Source: Nephrocerus scutellatus | Lineage: Eukaryota > Arthropoda > Insecta > Diptera > Pipunculidae | Length of the DNA stretch: 64,000 nucleotides | Reading direction: 5' to 3' | Assembly (NCBI GenBank): GCA_947095585.1 | Contig: OX352765.1 | Location: 87,132,965 to 87,196,964, forward strand | Shown: positions 22,300 to 33,499 of the stretch, piece after piece | Position numbering within the stretch: position 1 is the stretch's first letter | Layout: each line of letters begins with the position of its first letter | The notes under the pieces: model-generated | Databases searched by the model: none | What the model was told of the DNA's origin: nothing | Seen by the model: only the letters and a program-made list of their open reading frames with translations | Program-made: the position numbers and the translations under genes

Positions 22300-23160
22300 T
22301 AGTAGAGTGGAGACGAGCTCGTCGCTTACCCACCTTACGGCATGAATCATACTCATTATCATATTAGCGTTGCTCCTTTGCGGGAGTAAACCTTACAGCC
22401 CCACGATAAATCCCATGAACGAAACTTGATTCGCACCATAGTTGTCCCAGTGCAGGCAAGACTCCGAAGAGGGCCACCTGGTCACTAAGACTCGGTTTTC
22501 CCGAAGGTCAACCTTATCTGTTGGGCAAAGACACGAATTCAACATTGGATAGGGCCTGACATCAATAGCTTCATGATTATCATTTCATTCTATCATTTGT
22601 CACTAGGATGAGACTACAGTCCTAGGCCGCTCAGGATAGAAACTATCCCAGGCACTCTCGTTTCCTCCAGTTGTACGGTAAGGCTGCTACATACGAAGAC
22701 AGTCCCGGTCTAGACATTCTAAGTACTAGCTGCCTTGCTCCTTTGTTCTTCCGAGTTTAACCAAGAATCATCATAATAACCAGACAGTAACATACAGCGG
22801 TCCCCTCGGGGGTGTCATCAGGATAGCAAGCTATCCCGAGTTTTCCAAACGCGACCTTGGTCAGATCTGGCATCAAAGGCCACCCGTTCTTTCAGGTATG
22901 GGCGATTCCATAGCAAACCCTAGGAGCACATCCTTACGGAACTTCGAACCTTATCATTTGCCACTAGGACAGCAAAGCCATCCTAGGCCCGCCTACAGAC
23001 CTCTATGATATGACCGCTTAAGTACAAAGACAGTGCCTATCCTAAACATACTCTTAGTATCCGCGGTCCTGTCGCCTTATCTTCTGTGGTAAAGCCCCGC
23101 ATCCTTCCCATATATAGAGTAAGATGGAACTGGACCCCGCGACGGCGATACCAGACTGCT
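22300..23160. repeat. Hairpin-rich dispersed repeat, longest copy
   Basis: Noncoding sequence shared in part with 4960-5510 and 33500-33915 (GTTGCTCC..., GAGTAAACCTTAC.GCCCCACGATA, CAACCTTATCTGTT). Internally it repeats a block about 360 bp apart (ATCATTTG.CACTAGGA at about 22596 and 22955). It contains hairpins GGATAG-AAA-CTATCC (about 22636) and GGATAG-CAAG-CTATCC (about 22832). It may be an untranslated region of a retroelement or an unrelated repeat. Confidence 0.5.
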
Positions 23161-24361
23161 ACAGAATGAATTAAATTAATGAATGAATCAGAGATTGCAT
23201 TGTTAAAGTAATGGTCGCATCAACTGGCGTTTATGCGGGGTTAAATCGCATGAAATTGGACTTTTTTTGCGGTCATATCATTAGTCCAGCCTGCATCTAT
23301 AGAATCTACTGAAGGTCAACGAGATAATCTCGCCCCATCGACAAAAAATCCCCCCAATTAGGTGAAAGAGTGGCAAAGAATTGGCTTGACAGAATGGACT
23401 CCGTTTAAACTTTAATGCTACAAAAGAGATTGATTCTAGAATTCCCATTTTTTGGACCTCAAATGCTGTGGTTTTAGTTTTTGAATTCTCTTTCAAATGA
23501 AAAATAATAATTAAATAAATATCTGGCTGGCAATTGAGGTTGTTTTTGGGTACCGGTAAGTGGGGCGCTAGAGTAGTAGTAGGCTAAATATCTTCAATAG
23601 TTTTTATTTTAATTCCAATTTAAAATACTGACGATGACTTATTTCCTATTTATGATAACTTGTTATTGCTCTTTCTTAGTTCAACTCTGGTGGTGTTGAT
23701 TAGTTAAGCTGCAAACTGCTATCAGAGACTCAACCCGTAAAGGAGAATTCTTTTGATTATTCCAACTCGAAAATCGAATAGCTTGTCAAAAATACACAGA
23801 ATCAATGATGACTAACCAACCGTAAGCCTACGTCTGATTAAATCTGCCTAAAGCAAGTGTAGTATCCAAATTACAAACTAGGATAAGAATACACAATGAA
23901 TCGCTGCATAGAAATGTGAACGTAGGTATGGTATTCTTTATCAAATGAGAACCTTAAAGAAGATAACAATTTGCACCTGCGTAGCACCAGCTTTACACCC
24001 TTTATGTTTCGACTAAAAATTCAATATAAAGTGTGGCAATCAGTAAAAATACCAAACAATGCGTACTTCATGCTCATAATATACAAGAGGTGTGTGTCTG
24101 TCTGTTCTTACTAAGTCTTATCTTATCTCGCATTCGTTTTGCTTATCATTTCTTATCAGTTTAGTATTTTTTTGTTTGTTTATCAATTCGGGTAAGTGGA
24201 AAGCTCTTTTTCGTTTCTTGATTTTTAGTTTCAGTTTGATATTTTCTGGCACAAAAACAATCGACAACGAACGCGAATAAAGGTGTATCTTTTCAACGTT
24301 CCGGATTTAATATATTATTGAATATATCTTTGTGAAAGAAATTAAGGATTAATCAAACGAA
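23161..24361. promoter_or_regulatory. Upstream region of Ssk
   Basis: No element or other gene is recognised. It must contain the Ssk promoter and 5' leader. Two TCAGTT initiator-like sequences lie at 24156-24161 and 24231-24236, without a convincing downstream promoter element, so no start site is assigned. The translation start context is CGAA-ATG with a purine at -3. Confidence 0.35.
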
Positions 24362-27300
24362 ATGGTGTCTGTGGAAACAATTGGATCGATATTTATTAAG
24401 GTTTTGAAATTGGTACGTTTTAGAAGGTTTTTTTTTTTGTACATTTATGCATTAATAAGATACTCATAACTCATCTTTAGTAAAAGTCAATCAATTTTCT
24501 GGTTATGTTAGTTGTTAAATTTTAACCTTATGTTGAGTCATTAAGTTAAAAATTATAAAATATGCTATTACATTGTAGGTGCATGTGAAATATCTAATGT
24601 CATAGATAGGTTTGGATAGGCAAAACTATTTGTTTCATTAAGATAGCACTGGCTGTGTGTTAATAAGTCGTGAAAATTATGAAATAATTCTATTTACACC
24701 GTCGTAGGTACACGTGAAAAAGATATTGATAAGCTGAGATAGCAAACTATTCGTTGCATAGCATATATGTATAGTTTGTGTGTATGTGTGTGTGTACGTG
24801 TGTGTAAGTATTGTAATGCGTTGGGTTGTGTTATTATAAGATTATGAAACATTTGTTTCGATGGAAAAGGTGGGGCAATCCATTTTATTTTGTAACAAAA
24901 TTTTGTTTCGAAAAGATTACACTGAAAGCCAAAATATTTGACTTTTTCATATAAATGGCCCAAAATTTTCGAACCAAAAATTAAAAAAGCGATACAGTTG
25001 ACATATTAAGATCATAGTACTTGCACGTCCGGTATAAAATCACTCACGAAAAAGTGTCTTCTCGTTTCCCTCAGCATCGGGCACCTTCCAAGGAAATGTA
25101 AGACATCTTCCCTTTCTCCAAGATCACAGAGGGTCCAAATAATTGGGAGATCATCTCTATCTGAAATAAAATTCAGCTGGAGTATTTCGACCACCATCGA
25201 TAGTTCATCCACACTATATTTGTTTCGAAAGTACCTGTATTACAGATTGTGACACAATTGGCTATACGTGGTTCTGAGAATCGAGCCGCTGCATCCCTTA
25301 GAAAGCTTTAGAAACCAATACTGTAAGGTCAAGAGATCTTGCAGGCCAGTCAACTGGTCCATTTCTTCCTATCCAACGATTACCGCATTCTTCATCTAGC
25401 CAATTCTTAACCTTTCGACCATAGTAGGCTGACGCATCATCTTGTTGGAAATATGATGAAGCTAGAATCAGTGGGATGTCCTCCAATAGTTCTTGTAAAT
25501 CATTCTACTCCAGATAGTTTGTAGAATTCAGCCTAGGTGGTAGTTTGAAGGGGCTTGTTTCCAATTACACCTGCCTACATATTGACACTGAATTTGTGTT
25601 GTAATGATGACTGGAGACAGTCAGGAGACTTCTGTGTGGATTCTCCGCAAGACCATGTATGAATATTGCGAAAATTTGCAATCCCATATTTTGTAAATTG
25701 AGATTCGTCCGTCTAAAGAATTCTGCTAATAAACTCCATCTTGTCATCCAAGCAACCAGTAAGAAAACTCAAGTCTCTTTTCCAAATCATCAGGAAGCAG
25801 TTCGTGCACAGGTTTATGTTAATATGGATAAAGATTTTCTCCATGCAGTACATTAGAAATTAATGCCTTCCAGGCATTGAATAGCAAAGCTAAGCGTCTG
25901 ATGATGATATCAGTTGTAACAGCTTCCAGTATTCTTTCATTCAGCCGAAATTCTTTTGTGGAACTCGGGAGGACACTTTAAGCACCTGTTATAACTGTTT
26001 TAGTACACACATAAAAGAAAAATGATCTAAAACCACACAAAATCATTTTTTATTCATAGCCTTTGGATGTTAAAGCAATACATAATTAATGTTTTCCCAA
26101 GTATCATAAAATCTATGGGTTTTTTGGCCAACTTGTTACTGATTTTAATTGTTGTTATTGCTACGTTTATAAGAAAAAAAAATAGCAAAACATTATGTGT
26201 ATTACGCATTTTCTGGAGAAAATTGACCGCAAAGTCAAAAATTAGCATGGGTAAGAAAAATGAAACACTCATTGAAATTGGATATCGGAAGACTCAAACA
26301 AGATAGCAGCTTTATTTAAACACAGTTATAAAGGCTAGTATTTTTTCTGAAAAGAATGTACTAAACAACGTTTCTATCAATATTATTAACTGAGCAATTT
26401 CGGTTACAATGGGTCAGGGTACACCAAAGTAACCCTCTTATTAAATCCCCGAAAAATGATGTAAACATTGGAGATAGACCCTTGCTGCAGAACGATTTTT
26501 TTCTTAGAATATTCAATTCAATTGTGAAACAAATAATTGCTTTTATGGCTATTATATTCACAGGCATATCATTTGTTCCGGTGAAATTCCGGTAATCTTC
26601 TTCTGATGAAGACTTCAATCAAAAAGCGATTTTCGAACGTAGCTCGAGGAGCTCTTGGTTATGTTTATAGAAGAACTTCGTATTGTACTCACTCAACTTG
26701 ATCAGCGTATTTGCTGTGCACATTCCATCGTTGTAAGATGTTCATCAAGCGAATTGGCATTCCATGCAGTAATTTCTTCAGCTGCGAAAGTAGAATCAGG
26801 TGCAAGTTGCGGAAACACAGAATCGGGCAATTCATTCCACATAACTTTAGTGCGGCTAAAGAAGGAATCTCTGAATTGGTTAGTACGTCAAAAGATAGGC
26901 CTAATGGTAGACCCGTGGGCTCGAGCTGAGGCACGGGTATTAAAGGATGGGTTCAACAATGGGCGGGAGGAAGGAACCTTAGAAAGTATTGATGTTAGCG
27001 CACGAGATTGATGTTAGGTACGAGGAAAGAGATGACGGTTAGCCTTTTTTAGGAACATCGTTGAAGAACATCTCTTTAAAACTTGAGTTCATTTAATACT
27101 CTAGCCACTTGACGAGTACGAAAGTGAATCTGTCCCATAGATGAATCGACTCTTGCAAGTACCGGCAGCGACAACGCGCTATCTGGTAGCGTGGACCTAC
27201 CTGCGAAACGTGAAGCAAGCAGATTTGCCTTTTCTATAGACCTGATAGTTGGAATGTCATTGTGAATGAGCCAATTTGCCTACTGCCCCATTGACTAACC

Positions 27301-28443
27301 CATCATCAACGTCGATCTTTGTAGTTATCATGTAGGGTTTATCTACAACGAAAATAATTTCGTATTGTAATCCTCCTGTTCCAATCGTGCAGACCCTTTC
27401 TTTATCGCGAATAGCTCCACACCCGAATATATCGTCATCAGAAATTGTCCTAAGTGCAATTTTCTTCGGCAGTCTATCATTTGGCATTTTAGGGACCTTC
27501 AGAATATATAGTCCACTAGCATCTTTAGCATTTTTATGAATACTGGGGGCAGTCTGTCTGTAAGCTTTATAAAATTCGACCGGTATTCGGTCAGATCCAT
27601 GAGCTTTGCCATCCTTAAGCCCAGCCAGAGCTACAATAATTTCTCGCGGTGAAATTTGATCATCCAGCACACGATTTGTTTGAAGCTTAAGTCTAACCTT
27701 TTCCGGATTCAGCAATGCTCCTACATGATAATGCTGAGTAAGCAGCTCGGTAAGTACCAAACGGATGAGTATAAGATCTTTCGGCAAAAGCATGGGATAC
27801 AGCGTTTTAAGCGTTTGGATCAGAAAATTCAAATCAAATATAAAAAAAAGAAACAACAATTTTGTGAAACTAATAATGAAAGTAATTCCTATTCTTCTTC
27901 GTTTCCCTTAGGTTATCAATTTGGTAATTTTGATCATGTACCGCATCGGCGATGGTGGTGAGTTCTTGGGCATTGGCGGAACATGGAATCTAAACGAGGA
28001 GAAAAGTGCAGATTGTGAGATTGTTGCATCAGGTGTGTTTGTGGGATTCTTTATTTACACAGCTGTCCATTTGATTGCCTATTCATTTGGCACAACAAAA
28101 CACAAACGGTGCGTATACTTAGTAGAGTCGAGAAATTACTTGCTTTTCGATTGTATAAGTATGGTTTGTTACTAATGTACCATTTACACATTTCATTCCA
28201 TACAGTGAACTGACGGACACAATTATGAATGTCGTCGGTACCATCATGTGGATAGCTGTCGGCGGAACTGCCCTACACTATTGGCAAGGTTATATGGCAG
28301 ACCATGATTACTTGTATGTTGCATCGGAGAGACAAGTTGGAATCGCAATGGGATCATTGTGCGTTATCTCTGGAGCACTATACTTGATGGATACTGTGTT
28401 GGCGTTTGTGCACTTTGCCAAGGGAGATTCGGAGTATAACTGA
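24362..28443 (+). CDS. Ssk: Snakeskin, smooth septate junction membrane protein
   Basis: Three exons: 24362-24412, 27912-28108 and 28206-28443. Splice signals are TTG|GTACGT ... TTAG|GTT (phase 0) and CG|GTGCGT ... ACAG|T (phase 2). Introns are 3,499 and 97 bp. The joined frame is 161 residues, the size expected for insect Ssk. It has four predicted membrane segments at about 8-27, 54-76, 89-109 and 127-150 and an extracellular GGTWNLNEE loop between the first two. Short charged ends include the C-terminal KGDSEYN. From the family, Ssk works with Mesh and Tsp2A to build smooth septate junctions of midgut and Malpighian tubule epithelia, sealing the paracellular route. No frame damage is visible. 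ATTAAA at 28711-28716 is a candidate polyadenylation signal. Intron 1 is filled with antisense transposon relics. Confidence 0.93.
24990..25240 (-). mobile_element. Retrotransposon C-terminal fragment in Ssk intron 1
   Basis: Minus-strand residues IIWTLCDLGEREDVLHFLGRCPMLRETRRHFF (split over 25012-25212) give the C...H...C pattern of non-LTR polymerase C-termini. It is a short fragment of uncertain family. A TG-rich stretch lies just upstream, at 24776-24810. Confidence 0.55.
25290..25985 (-). pseudogene. Tc1/mariner-superfamily transposase relic in Ssk intron 1
   Basis: The minus strand shows in order a degraded N-terminal half (about 25980-25760), DESQF then NPHRS..TVSSHH and FSVN-like residues (25565-25747), and LASSYFQQDDASAYYGRKVKNWLDEE (ORF 25298-25486). 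NRWIGRNGPVDWPARSLDLT follows. FQQD and the Asp of ARSLDLT correspond to the second and third catalytic acids of the DDE/DDD triad. Frameshifts, a stop in the RNLDEE region and truncation after SLDLT mean it is inactive. No inverted repeats were identified. Confidence 0.7.
26640..27250 (-). mobile_element. CR1/Jockey-like relic in Ssk intron 1
   Basis: The minus strand at 27060-27250 gives EKANLLASRFAGRSTLPDSA and QVARVLNELK, the RT entry region seen also at 56700-56950. At 26690-26900 it gives FSRTKVMWNELPDSVFPQLAPDSTF, the LWN.LP..VFP signature near the C-terminus of these polymerases. The RT core between them is deleted. Confidence 0.6.
27257..27375 (-). pseudogene. Helitron helicase C-terminal fragment
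   Basis: Minus-strand residues VDKPYMITTKIDVDDGLVNGAVGKLAH match the conserved PIF1-type helicase block of Helitrons, in which a strand rich in MxxxN/D precedes DGLVNG. Only about 35 residues are identifiable. It lies in one uninterrupted 200-codon frame (27257-27859) with the RT fragment to its right. Confidence 0.6.
27506..27751 (-). mobile_element. Non-LTR RT N-terminal fragment in Ssk intron 1
   Basis: Minus-strand residues LDDQISPREIIVALAGLKDGK, then GSDRIPVEFYKAY are the first RT blocks of an APE-type retrotransposon. The fragment ends about 160 bp before Ssk exon 2. The frame stays open into the Helitron piece on its left. Confidence 0.6.
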
Positions 28444-29254
28444 GAATGGCACCAATTGGAAACTTAGTAGAGAGCGTTCTTTTTACTCTGCTTTGTTTAA
28501 GATTAGATTTTCGTGAATGAATAACGAATTTTCGATCAAAAATCCAACTTACAATTTTATTACAATGAATACTACAGTAATTATTATTATAAGCAACATA
28601 AGATTAGCTGTACAACAAAAAAATTGTTTCATCAGTGCGATTTTAAGCTTATCTGGATGACATTTTACTATTTAGTATGTTTAAGAATATTACTTTTGTA
28701 AGTATTTGGTATTAAAGCTTATACTTTGAAAAGAAGAAACTATTGTCTAAACTGCATATTTTCCATAATTTAATTTAATTGTTTATCATTTATTATTAAT
28801 ATATTACATTATATATATACAATACAATATATAACATCCTGTTTAAATCATTCCCAGCAAGTAATAGATGGAAAAGAATAACGATCGCGTGACTTTTGAA
28901 TTATCCAAATGGAATGAATAAGAAAACGATTTGGAAGAAATGTATTCCATGGACATTTTTAAACGTTTCAGTAGACAATGATAAGTTATAATTGTAAACT
29001 ATTATGATTCTAATATTTGACCAGCCGGTGTCCACGTACACCCTTTTAGTTTCATTTAAAAAAACCAAGAGACGCCTACAGGAAACCATATATATTGCTG
29101 CTTTTGATAATGATGATGTAATTCCTCATTCGCATCATGATGATCTGGATAGCTCTGAGAGACAACCTCATCTTAAAAGTTTTCTCTTATGATGTTTTCG
29201 CATTAAAGGAAACGTGGTTATTTTCTAAAGTTGCCTCAGAAGAGGTTTTTCACT
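28444..29254 (+). other. Ssk 3' untranslated region and flank
   Basis: A+T-rich sequence after the Ssk stop with ATTAAA at 28711-28716. No element is recognised up to the 5' end of RTE copy D. A plus frame at 29004-29192 ending in HDDLDSSERQPHLKSFLL looks mildly coding-like but is not recognised. Confidence 0.4.
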
Positions 29255-31110
29255 ATGGCGATCAGCCATCAGCAGAATAGGGGAATAATAAATCAGAGCT
29301 GCAAGTGGACGTAACTATCTCTGACTGGTGGAAGTGCGTTCAAACCTCCACGTGGTGGCCGCTGGGAGTTTTCCTCCAATACAGGAAAAGCTGAATGATC
29401 GGGCTCTAGTCTCTTCAAAGAAAGGTTGGGGCGAGGCCAATAACATCGCCCGTAAAAAAGCGGAACCCAAAACCAGCCTCGGCGATACACTGATAAACGA
29501 CGACGACCACGGCAACGTAAACGGCTAAACGATTTGGGAATTGACTCATGGTACGTACGCTCACTGCATAGAGCTCGGGCTACACAGCAGCTTGCCGATA
29601 CCCTTTTCAAATATAATACTGACATTACAGCAGTTCAGGAGGTGCGGTGGACGGGGAATGGTGTCTTACACAAATCAGAATATGACATATATTACAGATG
29701 TCATGCAAGACATCATGTACTCGGGGTGGGGTTTCTAGTCAGCAAACGAATGAAACCCACCGTTATTGGCTTTAAAGGAATAAATAAACGGCTATGCACC
29801 CTTCGCGTGCGTGGCTGATTTAAAAACATAAACCTTCACGCACCTACAGAGGATTCCCCAGATGATGAAACACGAGAACACTAATGACAATGGACAACGG
29901 GTCATAAAGATGGCAGCAAGCAATAATTTGGTCGTTGCAAGTACAAGGTTTGCGCGTAAAAATATCCACATAGACACCTGGGTATCTCCTGATGGAGTTA
30001 CTCGCAACCAGATAGACCACGTGTTGATAGTCCGCCACCACGACCCGAACCAGATAACGGTACGAACGTACCAAGGTGCCAACGTCGACTCGAAGCACTA
30101 TCTTGTTGGTATGGTGCTCGGAGCGCGGATTGCATTATCACAACAGACTGCATCCGCGAATCAATTCCAGTGAACACGGCTGCCCTCCGCAACGAAGAGA
30201 CCAGAAACAACTTCGGTCAAGCGATAGGACTCGCCCGAATGCAGGGAGAGTAAGTCCTGGGGTGAGATGTACGGCGTATAAGAGAAATGTACACGCCTTA
30301 AAAATACTGTCATTAGTACTGCTGACTCCATCTTAGGCAGTAGTCGTAGAGATCGGAACGACTGGTTCTAATGACAAATGTAAGCTAGCGACTGAACATA
30401 AGAATGTTGCGTACCGAGCAATGCTACAATCTCACGCGGGCACGCGAAGGTGAATATAAAGAGCTCAGGAGATATGAAAAAACAGTTCAATCTCGTCCGT
30501 GAACTAAAACAGTTCTTGCTCTCTGGACTGCACCGGGCGTGGAAGTTTCACCAAAGAGTCCGCAATTTTACGCAATATACACTGCAAAGACAAAAAGGGT
30601 AATCTGATCGGCGATTTCAAAGGCATCTAGATCGATGGGAAGAGCACTTTCATGAGTTGCTAAATGGCCAGCTAACTGAGGAACTGTAGGCCATAGACGA
30701 AGTTAGCAAAGCGATACATTGGCTTAAAAATAATAAGGCCCCAGGATCAGAGTAGAAATTTTTAAAGCCATGAGAGAATTCGGCATCCAAAATGAACTGA
30801 CACGACGGGTTCTGACAAGGGGATGGACTGACCTGCGTTCTCTTCAACCTGCTTGCGTTGGAGAAAGTGATCCGAGACTCTGACATAACGGCGAGAGAAA
30901 CAATCCTCTATAAATCCATTCAGATACTGGCTTACGCAGACATTTTCGGAGACTCTAAAATGAGGAGATCTATTTACAATATCGACATCGCGAAGCGAAT
31001 TGAGCTCGGTAGGCTCCGATGTGAAGGACACCTCGCTCGCATGAGCGAAGATGATCCTGCTCGGAAAGTCCTTTGCAGTAGGATTTATGGAACACGACAG
31101 CGAGGCCGCT
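29255..31110 (+). mobile_element. RTE-like relic, copy D, with intact 5' start
   Basis: It begins GATCAGCCATCAGCAG, the 5' end shared with 2060 (minus) and 42455. A leader of about 270 bp is followed by an endonuclease frame (29534-29818) with TQQLADTLFKYNTDITAVQEVRWTGNG, EYDIYY, and VGFLVSKRMKPTVIGFKGINKRLCTLRVRG. The Glu of QEVRW is a catalytic residue. A later part (29862-30173) has RNQIDHVLI and GANVDSKHYLV, in which the Asp before the catalytic His of SDH is replaced by Lys. RT remnants follow at 30640-31080 with large deletions, and YADD is broken to YAD. The end is lost where the 119-bp repeat begins. Confidence 0.8.
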
Positions 31111-31111
31111 A

Positions 31112-31260
31112 TATGGGAAAAAAATTTGTATGGGAGCCCCCCGACCCCGCGGCCAGATCCCTCTTAAATTTGAATAGGTATACCTATTACTATACTATAC
31201 TATAGTATTGTCACCGAAAAATACGAATGTGTGCAAATCTATCTGTAAGGGGTCAAAAGC
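31112..31260 (-). repeat. Single copy of the dispersed 119-bp repeat
   Basis: On the minus strand it carries TTTGCACACAT, a TCGGTGACAATAC block, CAAATTTAAGAGGG and GGGGTCGGGGGGCTCCCATAC. These align with 7060-7160. It fuses to the truncated end of RTE copy D. A TACTATAC simple repeat lies within it. Confidence 0.65.
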
Positions 31261-31360
31261 GCATTAAGGTGAAGGCTTTAGTCTAAACAAACGAGTATCC
31301 GTTTAAGAAATATCCAAAGTTTATAAGTCATCTTTCAATATGTAATAACCTACTACTCAC

Positions 31361-32800
31361 CTGTACATTAGCTACTCCATCTATGACGTCGCTAGCACTC
31401 CGTCTTTTCTTGAGCCCAGGCAGGCTGCTGTGGTGAGAAGCTTTATCAGCCATCAGAATTTTACGCTTGCCAATGCCGCTGCCATCCTCTAAATTCAGTG
31501 CATCGATAATATATTTCAAGTCCCAAACAAAGGAATTCCTTGAAAAATCATTGACCCGTTCGAGTTTTTTCGAATCCAGACTGTAGCGATACACATTCTT
31601 CGGTTTGTCTAAATTGTGCTCGAAATCAGCATCGAAACTGCCACAACTATCGCGAACACGATCCGTCAGTCTTCTTGCGGAATGCGATTTTTTGCGACGA
31701 ACTACCGCCGCTTCGGCAACGATACCCGCACTTGGCGACGGCGACGCTTCTGCCGCGGTTATCAGTGGTTGTGGGTTTTGTAGAAGCAGCGATACTTCAG
31801 CATTCTCAGTAGGCTCCGTCGCCGGAATGAGATTACCCTCATTCACATTCATCGTCGATAACTGTCGTTCAAGTTGCTTCTCATAGCCGTTGAATTTATC
31901 GTAATCGATAAATGACATATTTTCGTAGCTAACCATGTTATCGATTGCCTGCAACGACTGCAGCGAAGCGCTCCATTTTGGATTTAGTTGTTTCTTACGC
32001 TCGCCAGCAGCGCTGGAAAAGGTCCTCTTGAACGAGGCGATAATTGTGTTGGATCGTCGCTTTTGGAAATTTAATTGAGGATTAGGAATGGTGGTTGGTG
32101 CCGTTGCGGCGAGTGGTGTCGTTTCTTTAGGGTGTTCCTCAATTGGAGTTGATGTTGCCACCAGAAGATTTGGCGATGGAGGTTTTTGTGGCGTCACATA
32201 TTCAAAGCTAACGTCGGACTGTTCGGCAGCCTTCGTCACTGGATGATCAACAGATTTTTCCGTTTCCTCAGACAACTGTTCCAACTGGGGCTCGACGAAA
32301 CTTCGACGATTTGTTCGACGAAGTAAAATCATCGATCGGCTTCGCGTGAATTTATACGGTGAATCGACGTCATCGATTTTCGATACATTCTCCTTGCTGC
32401 CTGTTATCGAATTGAGCAATTTGGAGAGTTTGCCGCGCAGTGAGAAACTGTTGGACCGCTCGAATTTTGGAGCATTCTCGTAGCCGGGCGGTAGAATTTT
32501 CGGTGACGTGGTATCAGTCATCAGTTCTTTCATTTTTCCATTTGAGCAGTTGTTGTTATTGTTGTTGTTGTTTTTGTTGGTGATAATCATGTTGTTATTG
32601 TTGTTGTTGTTATTGCTACAGCTACTACTGCTTAGAGTTTTCAATGACTTTACTCGATGATTCCCACCAGACGTTACAGCGTTTTTCGTATTTTCTGTTT
32701 CATTTGGAGGTTTTGACTTTTTCCCTTGGGATTTTTGTGCCTTACGCAATTCCTTCTTTGAAGCACTTTTTTTAACTTCACGTTCATTGATTGAATGCAT
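31361..32800 (-). CDS. Unrecognised basic, Ser/Asn-rich protein, 5' coding exon
   Basis: One open exon of exactly 480 codons. ATG at 32800 has the fly-like context CAAA-ATG. Upstream, TTTTTTCTTACTCCAG is an acceptor ending at 32848, so the exon begins at 32847. The frame is open between acceptor and ATG, so an earlier start in another exon is possible. The left end is AATGTACAG|GTGAGT, a perfect donor in phase 0; the C-terminal exons are not identified. The product has a Lys-rich N-terminus (9-30), two Asn runs (63-70, 77-84) and a hydrophobic-basic patch SLRGKLSKLLNSI (119-131). Ser in basic contexts recurs (RSNSFS 115-120, RSRSM 153-157, RRSNT 248-252, KKRRSASD 464-471), suited to basophilic kinases or 14-3-3. 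No signal peptide or membrane segment in the 480 residues; likely cytoplasmic or cortical. No family recognised. Confidence 0.85.
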
Positions 32801-32847
32801 TTTGTTGGTTCTTATTGTTGTTTTTGGTTGTTGGTCATTGATTTTAT

Positions 32848-33254
32848 CTGGAGTAAGAAAAAAAAGGGAAAAATACGTTAGCATAAGATATTCAGAAAAA
32901 TAGGGTTGGTTACACCCTAACGGATTAAAAACTCACTTTTTAAAAATACTATTGCCATACGCACTGAAATTTTAACACATGCATTCCATTGAGAATGCCT
33001 CAATAGGGAAACTAATAGGTGCATCCCTAATCCCTAAGCAACAAGGAAATCGCGGACAGAAGACAGCATTGGGTTTTTGAAGCGTTAAACTGTACTCGAT
33101 TGTTTTCACCCCATTTTACTATGCTGTTCAGGTCCAAATTCAACGTGCTTTACATACGCAGTTGATTGAACATCAGAAGTGAATGGACGTTCCTCAAACT
33201 TATATGTGGAGCTGAGAGTGGTGTTGTCAGCGAAAGAGTGAATTGAATTAGAAG
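32848..33254. other. Upstream intron of the minus-strand gene
   Basis: Begins with the polypyrimidine tract and acceptor of the minus-strand exon (32848-32865). No further exon or element is recognised in this stretch. Confidence 0.5.
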
Positions 33255-33410
33255 TCACGGATAAAAATTATTAGAGTGTTCAATACTCGGAGGTGCAGGC
33301 AGCCGCAATGCACAATCTAGAAGCGTAGAACTAGCTGCAAAATGCGCAGCAAACAGGTTGGCTTTCTCTTTAGAGTTGACAACTGGAATGTCAATTTAAA
33401 TGAACGTTGG
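33255..33410 (-). mobile_element. CR1/Jockey-like fragment
   Basis: Minus-strand residues VPVVNSKEKANLFAAHFAASSTLLDCALRLPAPP match the region before the RT at 56700-56800 and at 27150-27240. It is a short relic. Confidence 0.5.
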
Positions 33411-33499
33411 AATCGACGATGAGGCTGTATTTTTGATTACTTTTACAAATGACCAAATATTTGTACTACCTTTGGGACTTATTTTACTGTTTGGTGTTT

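Noticed and set aside
24144..24240. TCAGTT initiator elements as the Ssk transcription start
   Set aside because: Two candidates and no matching downstream promoter element, so no start site can be chosen from sequence.
29004..29192. Possible small exon ending in HDDLDSSERQPHLKSFLL
   Set aside because: No convincing splice acceptor, no homology I recognise, and no continuity with either host gene.
31605..31886. 93-codon plus-strand frame
   Set aside because: Antisense to the long minus-strand exon, which has better codon structure and splice sites.
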